Source of the DNA: Platerodrilus igneus
Taxonomy: Eukaryota; Arthropoda; Insecta; Coleoptera; Lycidae
DNA: 64,000 nt
Assembly (NCBI GenBank): GCA_036346225.1
Contig: JARFIW010001469.1
Span: forward strand, 7,410,001-7,474,000
Direction of reading: 5' to 3'
Below are positions 32,506 through 43,639 of this stretch, one piece after another. The position numbers were made by a program, and so were the translations under genes. The notes beneath the pieces are model-generated. The model worked only from the letters and a program-made list of their open reading frames with translations, searched no databases and had not been told where the DNA came from. Within the stretch, counting starts at the first letter, position 1. The number at the start of each line of letters is the position of its first letter.

Positions 32506-34888
32506 TTGCCATCCAAGCCTTATACTTCTCCGGAAGAAGAAAAGGCAGATTTGATTTTTGAAAACACGTTTTCTCGTGACCCTAGCGGTCGTTTTATTGT
32601 TGCGTTACCGTTCAACGATACTTTGCCCGTTTTTGATAATTCCTTTGACATGGCTAAAAAAAAGACTATTTTTGTTGGAGCGCAAATTGCATGCTCAACC
32701 GGAGCTACGCGCCCAATACAACAATTTCATGCAGGACTATCTTGATGCGGGTCATATGGCATTACTCGATTCTCCGCCCGTTGGGAACGATAATTATTTT
32801 TTACCCCATCACTCTGTGTTTAAAGAGGAAGGTCATACTTCTAAAATTCGTGTGGTTTTTGACGCCTCTGCAAAGGCTAACAACAACGTGTCACTTAATG
32901 ACACTCAATTGGCTGGACCTAGTCTCCAAAATGACATTTCGTCAATCTTACTTAAATTTCGTACTCATCGTTTCGTTTTTACTTGTGATGTTCACCAAAT
33001 GTATCGACAAATTTTGGTTACCGAAGAACATCGAAAGTTTCAGTTAATTCTTTGGCGGTTCTCCGCAGAAGAACCCATTCAGACTTATCAGCTTAATACA
33101 GTGACCTATGGTATTGAGTCATCGCCTTATCTAGCATTAAAAACTCTTCAGCAATTAGCCATTGACGAAGGCAAAAGGTTTCCGTTAGCCGCTGAGGCTA
33201 TACGGTCAAATCTATATATTGATGATTTCGTCGCCGGTGGAGATTCTATACAATCGGCCCACGAAATTAAAGATCAACTTATCCGACTTTTACTTTTGGC
33301 TGGTTTTGAACTTCGAAAATGGAGTTCTAATTCAGTTTCTATTTTGGAAGGCATTCCGTCAGATTTTTGCCAATATACTTCTCTCGATTTCGATTCTGAC
33401 GAATCAATAAAAATATTAGGTCTTCAATGGTCACCTACAGAAGATATTTTCTCATTTCGGGTTAAACCATTAAACCCAATATGGACAAAGCGCAACATAC
33501 TTTCGCAAGTTGCCAGAATATATGATCCATTAGGATTTTTAGCCCCACTAACACTTTTTGCAAAACGCCTAATCCAGCATCTGTGGATGTTAGGTTTAAA
33601 TTGGGATGACATCCCACCAGCAGACATTTCGTCTCAATGGCAGCAGTATCAAGAAGAGTTGCTGTTATTATCGTCATTAAAGTTACCACGTTGTTTACCC
33701 CCTTCGGATCCTTTTACTTGTCATTTGCATGGGTTTTGCGATGCTAGCGGGGTAGGGTATGCAGCGGTAGTGTATTTCCAGTTCATAAATCAAACTACTG
33801 GAGAAATAACTGTACAATTTGTAGCCGCTAAAACAAAAGTAGCTCCAATTAAGCGCATTTCAATTCCACGTTTGGAATTATGTGCCGCCGTTTTATTAAC
33901 CGATTTACTTTCTTTTACCATTCGTTCTTATGAAGGCTTGATTGACATCTCCGATGTTTCAGCGTGGAGTGATTCTACGGTCGCTCTCACTTGGATACGT
34001 TCTCCACCTTTTCGTTGGAAAACTTTTGTGGCAAACCGTGTTAGCCACATTCAAGAAATCATTGCACCTAGTCGATGGTTTTATATTAAATCTTCGCATA
34101 ATCCGGCTGATCCTGCATCTCGGGGATTGATGCCAAGCGCGGTTATTTCATGTTCGCTATGGTGGGCGGGGCCTGAATGGCTTCACTACCCTAGTGACTC
34201 GTGGCCGCCTCAACCAACATTGTCAACCTCAATTGCTGAGGTAACTACGGAAAAGAAGATCCTAACATTTGTCGCTCAAACAGATCCAAACGTCATTGAC
34301 ATTTTACTAAGCCGCTTTTCATCGTTATATAAAATCCAAGGCATCGTGGCTTACATTTATAGATTTTCTAAACCCATGGCTCAACGTCACACGGGTCCCT
34401 TAACAGACATTGAACTACACAATGCTCTCATGATTATCGTCCGGCATGTACAAAATGTTACATTTTCAAAGGAAATAGCTTCGATCAAGGCAAACCGTAA
34501 GTTACCTAAAAGCTTGCGAAAACTTTCTCCATTTGTCGATCCACAAAACATCTTAAGAGTAGGTGGGCGCTTGACACATTTTTCGCTTTCCTATTTCGAA
34601 AAGTTTCCTGCGTTATTGCCTCAGCGGCACCGATTAACCGAACTTATCATTCGGTCAACTCATGAAAGGTATTACCATCCCGGTGTTAATACCACAGCGT
34701 ATCTTATCCAACAGAATTTCTGGATCCTTTCTATTAAAAATTCAATCAGAAATTATTTATCATCATGTCATAGATGTTTTCGTACCAAACCGGTCCTGGT
34801 AACTCCTCCTATGGGAGACCTACCGGCAGCACGTATTACCCAAGTCAAAACTGCACATGGCACATTAAACGACCTTTGGTCAAACTAG
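32506..34888 (+). pseudogene. BEL/Pao copy 1 reverse transcriptase, RNase H and partial integrase
   Basis: The N-terminal part ('RDPSGRFIVALPF') is in one frame to about 32670, where an A8 run shifts into the main frame (open to 34888). That frame contains the RT blocks 'VVFDASAKA', 'FTCDVHQMYRQI' and the catalytic 'YIDDFVAGG' (about 33214-33240), RNase H blocks 'HGFCDASGVGYAAV' and 'WSDSTVALTWIRS', and the HHCC integrase zinc domain ('HERYYHPG' ... 'CHRC'). It then jumps from 'AARITQ' to 'VKTAHGTL', skipping about 828 bp of integrase core present in copy 2. A lost A soon after shifts the end out of frame. Confidence 0.93.
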
Positions 34889-35151
34889 CGCCGCTACCGG
34901 TATTTTAATTTTATTTTATGTTTAGATGTATATACACATTTCTTACATGTATAGTAGTATATTATTTTTACATATTTGCTTATTTACATATATATATATT
35001 TTTATTTTTGCATATTTGGTAATTTCGCTCGCTGTAGTGTACCACCCTATCTTTCGTTACCTGTTTTCCTAGCAAGGTCAAATCCCATGTGATTTCCTTC
35101 ACCCAACCTACTTCCCTCCTTTTCAAAATTCTATGAATTTGGTGGGCGGTA
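34889..35151 (+). other. BEL/Pao copy 1 3' untranslated region and polypurine-like tract
   Basis: AT-rich sequence matched in copy 2. It ends with 'ggtgggcggta' just before the LTR, the likely plus-strand priming site. Confidence 0.7.
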
Positions 35152-35559
35152 TGTTACGTCATCATCGAACATTTATTGGAATTGGTGACAATAAATACTT
35201 AGTGCGTGCATCCTACAGTTTTCAGTGAAACATTTTATATACCGACAGTGGAAGTGCGTTGAAGAATACAGTCGCATTCGAACCGTTACAAAAGACGGTC
35301 GTGTGAGAGCTTTTGGAAGCGACACCATCACCCGGACGAGCGTGTTCTTGGTTGTCCGCAAGCCTGTGCGTGTGAACGTTTATTGCCCACAGCGGCACAG
35401 GCCTTAAGGTATTTATACCCTTTATTACGTAGTTTGGTGTAGTTGTTTTTAGTTATTACATAACCGCTCCACCGCCAATCGGTATTGCTACAAAAAAGCA
35501 ATTGGTCCTTCCCTGTAATTAGCATATTTATATCACCTTTATCACCCCCCAATAATCCA
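35152..35559 (+). repeat. 3' LTR of BEL/Pao copy 1
   Basis: 408 bp, differing from the 5' LTR at six positions by eye, followed by the CATCC duplication. Confidence 0.95.
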
Positions 35560-35564
35560 CATCC

Positions 35565-35950
35565 TATATAGACAATCGTATAAAAGAACTTTAAAAAATC
35601 TGGGGTTTATAATAAGAAATTGTTCAGGTTTTACTTCACAAAATACATTAATTACTTTATATAATGTATATGTGCTACGTCATCTTGAGTTGACTGCAAA
35701 TGTATTGTCACCCTATCATTTTACCCACATGAATAATATTAAAACAATTTAAAAGAAATTCCTGCGTTTACTTTACTATAAAAAACTGGTATATACCCAA
35801 ACTTTCTTTCGTATGGTCATCTATTAAATCAGTTCTATTTTATTACACTTCAAAGCAGACGTAAATTGCCAGCATGTCTTTGTATCTATGAAGTATTACA
35901 TGGAAGCACAGATGATGTATTTACACTACAAAACATCAATTTTTTATACC
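35565..35950. other. Non-coding stretch between two insertions
   Basis: Nothing supported in this AT-rich spacer. Confidence 0.5.
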
Positions 35951-35961
35951 ATTTCGTACCA

Positions 35962-36599
35962 TCATCATTAGGTTTTCAGTCCTAGAAGTGGTTAGACGCG
36001 TACCCTCCTTGTTTCCTAGTCTGAACCAACCTACACATTTCCCTGAAATTTACAGTCTGCTACCGAACCGCACCGCTGATCCCAACTATGTCTAGTGATA
36101 GTCTGTTCATTTCGATTTTTAGGTTCTCTAGCTTACCTACTTGCTTCATACTTCTAACATTCCACGCTCCGACTCGCAAAATGTTCCCGGCTCTTATTTT
36201 TAACTTTCCGATCGCACCCTCCGAAGTAGTCTCTTCCCGGGGATCCGAATGGAGGACTATTTTAACCCAGGAATCTTTTACCCCAGAGAATGCCATCATG
36301 TTTATTTCAATTTAAGTACGCTGTGTACTTGGGAGGTAATGTGGTGGTTTCCCGTTGCCTTCCACATCGCGGTAGTCTATCTTAGACTGCCATACCGACC
36401 CCTATGGTCTCTGCCAATCTAAGTACCGAAAGAGCCGCTGCCCTCTTTCTGGGACCTGTCTAAGTCTGGTTTCTCACTAACGACCCTACTACTTCGGTTG
36501 GACCTGTAGTTTGGCTCTTTAGCTCATTACAACACGAAAGCCATTTCACCTGTTTTAGTAATCTAGAACTTCGGCAAGGTGCAGGTCCATTTGAAATGG
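35962..36599 (-). mobile_element. Internally deleted LINE-derived retroposon with 11-bp target duplication
   Basis: The 11-bp duplication ATTTCGTACCA flanks the element (35951-35961 and 36600-36610). On the minus strand it carries a GC-richer 5' leader, then the N-terminal start of a LINE endonuclease, then jumps to the LINE 3' tail ending in an ATG/GAT-type repeat. The tail matches 9275-9400. This makes a SINE-like element built from the two ends of a LINE, which would need the parent LINE to move. Confidence 0.88.
36060..36299 (-). pseudogene. LINE endonuclease N-terminus (fused to 3' tail)
   Basis: The minus-strand frame from ATG 36299 includes 'LRVGAWNVRSMKQVGKLENL' and 'RLSLDIVGIS'. This is the start of the apurinic-type endonuclease domain of RTE-like LINEs, with the Asn of 'WNVR' conserved. 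The rest of the nuclease and the whole reverse transcriptase are absent; after 'DIVGIS' the sequence becomes the 3' tail. About 40 residues before the domain are not recognised. It is non-functional as an enzyme. Confidence 0.85.
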
Positions 36600-36610
36600 A
36601 TTTCGTACCA

Positions 36611-37439
36611 GTATTTCAAAATACACTTTCGACTTGACACACCTAAGAAACACCTATATACACAATGTGTTTAATTTGTAACGAAATACTATTAATGTCG
36701 AGTGTGGATGTTTATAACCTCAAATACTTTAATTTTAAATCAATTTTGCATGGGTATCTGGAAAGTATTGGTTGAGGAATTCAAAAGAATCGTTTGGAAA
36801 TGACTGAGATTGTTTACCTATTATTGTTAGAAATTAGTTATAATTATATGATTATTATTACTTTGATTTTTTTAATAGTTAATTATCTGAGTACTTGCAA
36901 TAATATTATTCATTTATGGCTTAGGCATTTGTTTTATAACTTTATTTTTATTTATTTATAGTAACACTATTTTGTTACACGTTTTTCAATGGAATTGGTT
37001 ATTTACAGTTTAGGTATTTGTTTTTTGCTTGTTGAAAACACGTGTAATGTATCATTAATGTACAACGTTAGTTCTAAAATATGTAACAGTTTTAGAACTG
37101 CGAGGGGAACAGAAATTTTTATAAGCTTTATGAAATTGAATTGTTGTAAATAATTAGTATTGTGTGTTACTTTATATTTCATATTTTACAATTAGGTTCT
37201 TTCTGTGACCTGTTCTTGGCTTTATAGCTGTTGGTTACTTTCTTAATAAATAAATACTGTTTTCTTCACTTGCTTCTGTAGCTTCATCCTTTTCAGTATC
37301 TACATAGAAAAGTATTTCCTTTTGGTTTTCCATCTTTTTTACTTCGTTTTGCTTTTTCTTCTTCTTTATCAAAATAACGTTTCCACACATGTAACGTCAT
37401 AATAGAAGAAAATTTTATTAACACGCTGCGGTCTACACA
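36611..37439. other. Non-coding stretch
   Basis: Nothing supported on either strand. Confidence 0.5.
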
Positions 37440-37930
37440 CTTTTAAGAAACTACGCGAGTTAAGGTTCGGGCCTTGGGAGCTGCGTTTTTAAAAAACACT
37501 TCCAAAACTTAACAAATTTATTTTAATTGATACAGAAATTAATGTGGAATTTTGACAAACTGATTTTAATTTTAAATCAAAATAAATTAATTAATTAAAC
37601 TAATATTGTGAGTCGCCTAAGCAAACTGCAATGCTAAAGCTGAATACTTTGACTGGTCTGAGTCCTTGAGCTCATGGGCTTTTTATATGTTCCTACTCCC
37701 TCACATGGCTGTGGGAGCTTGCAGATCTCATGTCTGCTTTACTCTTAATTCTATACTTTGTTACGTCGTTACAATCTTAGTTTTTAGGTAATTGCGGTAT
37801 CTTAACCGTCTGTCACCTGCAGTATCACTATCGTCTGGAATACATTGTATTGCATCCGTTCTCATAAACTGTTAATAACCTGTCTAGTTTATCCTTGTAC
37901 TACATTGTTGCAATTGACATGGTTTATTTA
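37440..37930 (-). repeat. Dispersed LTR-like repeat, family R1 copy b
   Basis: Inverted relative of 1925-2410. On the minus strand, the order 'gagaacgg', 'gatactgcaggtg', 'aagcagacatgag', 'catataaaaagccc', 'aaaataaatttg' reproduces copy a. TATA and AATAAA-like elements are about 180-220 bp apart. Confidence 0.55.
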
Positions 37931-38339
37931 ACAATTTCTGATAAGTTCCTATTAGATTCTAATATTTGATACATAACTCGCGTAGTTTTTCATTCCTTGT
38001 TTTTACATTTTTTACGTACTTCTTCAAGTTCAATTTACGATGTTTTTATTGCGTTTTCATCAAGTGCAAATGGTTATACCGACGTTTACATACCTTAGTA
38101 TATAGACTTTCACATAAAACTTATATCCCATTCTTTAAATTCTTATGAATTATTAATTGTTACAGACGGTGAGCAACCAGATCGATGAGCGCAAATAAGA
38201 AATCAAATTACAAGCTCATAAAATAAGGATGATAATTAATAAAGCCTTTTATTCCTTTCTTTACCTTTGTTATCCGTAATATTTCATTGTCTAAAGTATC
38301 TAGCATAACGAATATTCGACTTGGAGCAAATGAATTACC
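37931..38339. other. Non-coding stretch
   Basis: Nothing supported. Confidence 0.45.
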
Positions 38340-38760
38340 CAACTTTATCCCCACGTTTATTTTTGGATTCAACCCTTTCGAAGATTTATAGGGTTTATGC
38401 AAATATTTAAATATTAAAGAGCTCTCCCGGGCTTAATGACAGTTTGACAAAATGTTTAACTATTAAAAAGGTTGGCTCATTGCTGCGAAGTGTTTATTAT
38501 TAAGGATTAAATCCTGGGCGTAGCTGACGCTTTTTCAGTTCAGTTCGTTAGCGATTTTTGCTAAGGTCGCTTCTTTAAATGTGTTGTTTCGATGTTTCGT
38601 GTTTGGAGGAAGTACGTATTTGAAATGGTAGGTTACACTAATTTCGTAGCTTTTGATTGGAATTTGCATTTAATAGCTCATTCTGAAAGTTAGTTTGGCC
38701 ATACCCTCCTCATCAAACTTCCTAAATTTTTTTAGTATGTTTTAATAAGTATTTTCGCTT
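38340..38760 (+). repeat. Dispersed repeat family R4, copy b
   Basis: Matches 20870-21270 (see that entry for shared blocks). The middle of this copy holds 'cagttcagttcgttagcgat', absent from copy a. Confidence 0.6.
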
Positions 38761-39607
38761 TGATAAGTAGGCATCTATTTTACTAAGCATGATTTCCAAA
38801 ATACACATACAACAGGAAAGGTAATTACAGTAAGTGTATTGATGTTACCGAAATAATTTCTTTCTTGTTGAGTATTACGTCGAGAGCGCTAAAGGGAAAG
38901 AGAGAAAAATCACATTTCCTAATCATATCACGACTTAACCTATTTTTTCACATCAACAATGAATGTGTTGATTTAGCTTTATGGAATATCTGCTGTTATC
39001 ATAAAATAAAGACGAAAGTTTGTGCGAACATATTTTTAATTTTCCAGTAACTGCCGTTACCATAGTCAACGGTAGCTACATATGGAATACTACATTCTGT
39101 TATTGGTATGAATTATGTAAATACATTTTATACATAAACAAACGCATTTTTACAAATAGTGCTAAATCTTCTTGAATTGATCTCGCGAGGATAGCGCCTT
39201 TTTATTTTTTCGTGGCTTGTGCGGTAATAAGTGATTTAGGTCATGATATATTATCTAATGTTCTGCGGAGCGTTTAATTTGACGCAGATGTCATTTAGTT
39301 ACTGAAATATACTCAAACCACACCCTTAAAATTATTACTATTATTAATTTAAATGACAACTATAGTTTTTATTAGCGATACTATCATGCTTGCTGCTCAA
39401 ACACTTCTATACAGAGATAATAGCTTTGACACAATATATTTAATTTTTTTCATCATGATAGCCATACTAAGGTTTTTAAAATGACAATAAGTTTCTTATT
39501 TTAAATGAAATCCTTTTAAACTTTTTTCCGTTAGAGCTGTTACCCGCAAGACGAGTGGGCTAGGTAGAAAGCACGAAATCAGTAACGGAATGTTCGCCGA
39601 ATTACGG
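38761..39607. other. Non-coding stretch
   Basis: Nothing supported on either strand. Confidence 0.5.
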
Positions 39608-39833
39608 TGTTTAGCAATCTTTAGTTATTTTTGAGTTTTACGGTCTTATGGACATTATTTTCGGTCATCTTCGTTATTTACACTCGCCATTTAGAAGACT
39701 GATAAGAAGCAGTTGTTCGTCAACGTTAACATGGCGATCGCAAGTACTGGTAAGTTTTATTTTCGTACATACAATGCTTTGTCATGTTAAATTAACACAT
39801 TCGTTGTCGAAACAGTTCACTAGCTCGTCAAAT
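39608..39833 (+). repeat. Dispersed module R5 copy a: short exon with ATG and splice donor
   Basis: About 226 bp matches 51076-51307 on the same strand. Both copies start 'tgtttag-aatctttagtt' and end 'cagttcactagctcgt'. Each contains ATGGCGATCGCAAG-ACTG followed directly by GTAAGT (ATG at 39731, donor GT at 39750-39751), that is, a start codon, six more codons (AIAST G) and a consensus 5' splice site. It lies about 115 bp before a hAT insertion. It may be the LTR of the BEL/Pao copy downstream or a separate dispersed promoter-exon. Confidence 0.65.
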
Positions 39834-39964
39834 TCGGCGGAATTTGGACTGTCGTATTTTTGTTAAAAATTCGTATTTTTTGTGAGTTGACCTATCTTTG
39901 TTTCGAGGTTAACTTTTGAATATTTTCGTTTGGCAAGTAGTTTATTCCAGAGATGAAATGGGTC

Positions 39965-40135
39965 ATGGGTCAGGTGGGTCCAAGTGGTCACTCTTTTGTT
40001 TGGGTCACCGGGTCAATGGGTCATGTGTATAGACCCAAATTGACCCGGTGACCCAAATTGACCCGGCGACCCAAATTGACCCGGCGACCCAAACTGATCC
40101 GGTGACCCAAATTGATCCGGTAACCTAAATTGACC
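39965..40135 (+). repeat. Left subterminal hAT repeats ('ttgacccggtgacccaaa' units)
   Basis: About six units of 17-18 bp, 'gacccaaattgacccggt' with small changes. They match, inverted, the array at about 41905-42060. Such motifs are typical transposase-binding clusters in hAT ends. Confidence 0.85.
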
Positions 40136-40155
40136 CTTCCCTCAAAATAAAACTG

Positions 40156-40682
40156 CAGAAAATATTGCGTTTGTTTTAGATACTGTATTATTAGAATGCA
40201 ATTGTGATGTTATCGATATTCCAATAACAACAGATTGCGCTAGTAATATTATAGCTGCTAGCAATCAAAAAGTGCGTGTAGACTGTGCTTGTCATAGACT
40301 AAACACCAGCATACAAACTGCTTGGGAACAGTGTAGACAGTTAAATGAAAATATTAATCCTCTCTATGAAAGTTCGAATGCACTTGTAACGTACGTGAAG
40401 AAGACAACAAACATCCAATCGGAATTGCCTCGATCCCTGAAGTATGGTGGAAAAACAAGGCCCTGGCGGTCATTACTCAACATGTTTAGTTCGATTAGTG
40501 AAAATCTGAATGTAACCGATGAACGGGCAGTTTCAGTGTTAGTTTCTCTCTTAACGACACGAGGCCGCATCGGTTTGATTGAGTGCATTGATCGTCAACT
40601 GCTTAATGATGTGTTAAATTTCTTAAATCCTGAGGAACAAATGTTTGATTTTCTTAAACAGTCTCTCCGATACACCCTCTAA
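40156..40682 (+). pseudogene. hAT transposase, central part
   Basis: The frame is open for about 175 codons to TAA at 40680-40682. It begins near 'FVLDTVLLECNCDV', then 'ITTDCASNIIAA', which matches the hAT catalytic D..N region, then 'VDCACHRLNTSIQTAWEQC', the Cys/His-containing segment near the second catalytic region. It continues with a helical insertion domain. The N-terminal BED-type zinc finger and the start are missing or lost in the repeats. It would have excised and inserted hAT DNA; this copy is inactive. Confidence 0.85.
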
Positions 40683-41460
40683 AACGTCTTACCTTCGTTT
40701 TACTGTTTGTAAAATATGCGGGAAATTCAAACTCCACAAGATCCCACCTAAATTAGATTATTGAAGCGAAAATTTGTTGAAGCATTGGACGAAAAGTTTT
40801 GGTCATCAATAACAACCTTGCATTTGATGACAACATTTCTGGATCCATCATTAAAAGATTTTCTATTTGTCAACAAGAGTGAAGATAAAAATAGCTTTTA
40901 CATGCAAATTCGATAGAGTATGGAATTTCAGCAGCTAAGGAAACAAGTCTTTCCGACATAAATTCATCAGGAGATAAGGAAGCCCAGTTGCAATTTACAG
41001 AAGCAAAATCATCCCGGCAATATTTTAATGTATTATATAGTTTTTATCTCGAATTAATTTATTAAAAATGTAAATTTCATAGTTAATTTATTTAAAATGC
41101 TAATGATGAATTGTATAAATTTTACAGAACAGTGGTTCTATTATCTGTTACTTATTTTTCATTGCTTTTCAAAGTTTAATGTAACATTACGGAAAAGCAG
41201 TGCCGATTTTATGCCGCCTATGGATTTTTTGTCCAGGTATCGCAAGTTTTCATAAAATCGATTTTGTTGAAAGAATTGTTTTTTATAGAAATCAAATTAA
41301 GTTTAGTTTTAAATTTTTTTTACAGAAGATAGCAAAGCCAGATTCTTTCGCAACTTTCAGTACTCCTGGAGCACAACACAAAAGTATGTCTTCTACATCT
41401 ACACACACTTCAGATTTTAAACAGCAGACCAAATAAGAACTGGGGAATTTTATAAGCAAC
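40683..41460 (+). pseudogene. hAT transposase, decayed linker
   Basis: Short segments in different frames resemble hAT transposase (for example around 40770-40870), but stops and frameshifts are frequent. This part joins the central and C-terminal regions. Confidence 0.55.
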
Positions 41461-41691
41461 GAAGAACGCACTTATAAAAGTTTAATTGATGATGAAGCGC
41501 GATTTGATTCATTAAAATGGTGGGGTGTTAATAAAAAGAAGTACCTACTTCTAAGCAAAATTGCCAAAAAAATCCTAGTAATTCCAGCATCATCTGCCGA
41601 GTCAGAGAGACATGTATCTGGTGCTGGAAAAATAACACGCAAAGATAGGGCACGACTCAAGGCTGATACCGTAGAAAGTCAACTTCTTTAA
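41461..41691 (+). pseudogene. hAT transposase C-terminal dimerisation domain
   Basis: The frame runs to TAA at 41689-41691 and shows the hAT family C-terminal signature: 'KWWGVNKKKYLLLSKIAKKI', 'PASSAESERHVSGAGKI' and a closing 'RARLKADTVESQLL'. This domain holds the last catalytic Glu region and mediates dimer formation. It is in a different frame from the central part, so no intact protein can be made. Confidence 0.9.
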
Positions 41692-41904
41692 AAAACGGAA
41701 TTTTAAAAATATAGCCTAGTCATCATAAATTCATAAGTGATGTAAATGTAAGCTTCTTTTATTACGTAGGTTTATAAGATAATTTGTATTTATAAATTAT
41801 AATTCTTTCTTATTTTTAGGAGTTTTGTTTATATTTTATGTGATTATTTAAAATAAATAAAGTATTTTGTTGATGACAATATTTGATAAGCATAGACGTA
41901 AACT

Positions 41905-42060
41905 AATTTGGGTTCATGGATCAATTTGGGTCACCGGATAAATTTGGGTTACCGGGTCAATTCGGGTCACCGGGTCAATTTGGATCAATGGGTCAATTTG
42001 GATCAGTGGGTCAATGGGTCGTAAGTCACATGCCTATTTGGGTCACTTTTTCGGTGACCC
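41905..42060 (-). repeat. Right subterminal hAT repeats
   Basis: Units such as 'aatttgggtcaccgggtc' and 'ggatcaatgggtcaattt' are inverted relative to the left array at 39965-40135. Confidence 0.85.
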
Positions 42061-42080
42061 ATTTTATCTCTGGTTTATTC

Positions 42081-42355
42081 GTTTGTTAAATTGCTTAAAA
42101 CTAGTGAACTAATTTGGCTTTTGAATTATATTAATCGCGAATTAATTCTTTGAACAAATACATGTGGTATTTTGCTAAACAAGATAACTCGTATTTGATA
42201 AACAAATTGACCGTTACATGTGTTATTTTGGTTCGGTTTCGAGAGTGCGTTTCGTATTGCATATTTGGGTAAATAACATTACCATTGGAAGTATTCAACA
42301 CAATTGGTTGCATTCAACGATTTGGATCACTCAACATTATTGGTGATTGGTCAAA
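42081..42355. other. Leader of the older BEL/Pao copy
   Basis: AT-rich sequence between the hAT element and the gag start. It probably belongs to the BEL/Pao leader or LTR, but no LTR boundary could be fixed here. Confidence 0.4.
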
Positions 42356-43530
42356 ATGGAGAAACTACAAGAAATCCTGCAAAAACTGCAAGGTTGTATT
42401 GCGAGTGGGGAGAAATTGTTAATTGTTTAATTCACGCGTAAAATTTTTCAGAAACTGTTGATCCTTTTTCGCAGTTAAAATCCTATTAACCGGTACAGTT
42501 GGCATATCCCAATCCCGGTTAGAGGAAATACACGCTTATGAGGATAAATTTGAGGATATTTCGTGTAGCATTCGTTCTAAAAGTAGAAATTTGAATAGGC
42601 TTTTGGATAAAATTTTAAATGCAAATTTAGATAGTTCGGAGGTTGCGAATTTACAAGAATCCCATGTCAAATTGCCTGCCTTGAAACTGGCCGAATTTAA
42701 TGGGGATATATCGTCGTATCCAAGCTTTATAGAGTTATTTACCTGTTTAATTGGTAATTCAAAAAAGCTTTCAGATGTTGAAAAGCTGGGTTATTTGGTG
42801 GGAAATTTAAGTGGGGAAGCAGCCGCTCTTGTTAAGAGTCTAAAAATTACAGATTTCAATTATTCTCTTGCATTCGATTTGTTAAATAGACGACACCAAA
42901 ATACGCGAATCATTGCTAACAATTATTTAATCAATTTGTTTAAAATACAAAACATTACCGATAGATCACCTCGTCTTTGAAGAAGGTAAGAGATACATTT
43001 TCTGAAAATTAGTCAGCATTAAAAGCTGTATTACCCAGTCGGGAAGAGCAATTAAATTTGCTCATAGTTAATTTACTTTTAAAAAAGTTGGATCATGTAA
43101 CGCATGAACAATTTGAGTTAAGCATTGCAGATGATCGAAATAAAGTATCTTCTATTGATTGTTTGTTAGATTTTATTGGAAAGCAGAGATATGCTCTAGA
43201 TAACTTAAATATAGTGACCTCACAGAAATTTAATAAAAGTATTAAAAGTGATCAATGGTATTCAAATAATAGTAAACGTAAAACAACGCATTCTTAAGTT
43301 GCAAATTAGGCTACTAATTGTGCATTTTGTGCGAATAATCACGATCTGTTATCATGTAAACTGTTTAAGGATAAAACCGCCTATGAGCGTTTTAAGTGGG
43401 GTAAAGCTCACAATCGTTGTTTAATTTGTTTAAAAAAATCACATTTAGTTAGAGATTGCAAAGTCACAAAACTATGTGCTCTGTGCGATGGTAAGCATGC
43501 TACGCTCATTCACTATGCTTGAGTCCAGAA
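42356..43530 (+). pseudogene. Older BEL/Pao element (copy 3) gag
   Basis: ATG at 42356 opens 'MEKLQEILQKLQG'. The frame then breaks and resumes with 'KLPALKLAEFNGDISSYPSF' (42667 on), the gag capsid-like region (DUF1759), and 'SDVEKLGYLVGNLSGEAAAL'. After frameshifts near 42975 come 'LLLKKLDHVTHEQFELSI', and between 43310 and 43510 three zinc-knuckle-like motifs, 'CAFCANNHDLLSC', 'CLICLKKSHLVRDC' and 'CALCDGKHATLIH'. It is clearly diverged from copies 1 and 2, so it belongs to another family. Many stops and shifts make it non-functional. Confidence 0.85.
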
Positions 43531-43639
43531 TTCCAATAGAGAGGCAAGATTCACCGAGGACTGCAGTGAATGTTGAATCGAAGCCTGCTTCGAAGCTACG
43601 TCAGAAACGTCAAGTTCTACTTTTTTTTCTGGTATGATA

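Larger units (their letters stand above)
29489..35559 (+). mobile_element. BEL/Pao LTR retrotransposon, copy 1 (complete insertion, defective)
   Basis: Two 408-bp LTRs (29489-29896 and 35152-35559) beginning TG and ending CA enclose gag, protease, reverse transcriptase, RNase H and a partial integrase. The insertion is flanked by CATCC at 29484-29488 and 35560-35564, the 5-bp duplication usual for BEL/Pao. I count six differences between the LTRs (about 1.5%), so the insertion is fairly recent. The coding region has a lost start codon, nonsense codons, frameshifts and an integrase deletion. A second copy of the family lies inverted at 57445-64000. Confidence 0.95.
39948..42072 (+). mobile_element. 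hAT transposon, 2.1 kb, 8-bp target duplication
   Basis: The ends are CAGAGATGAAATGGGTCA and its near-perfect inverse TGACCCATTTTATCTCTG. The flanks carry the 8-bp duplication GTTTATTC (39940-39947 and 42073-42080). Both TIR type and duplication length are those of hAT elements. Both subterminal regions are filled with short 'gacccaaattgacccggt' repeats in opposite orientations. The transposase is broken. Confidence 0.93.
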
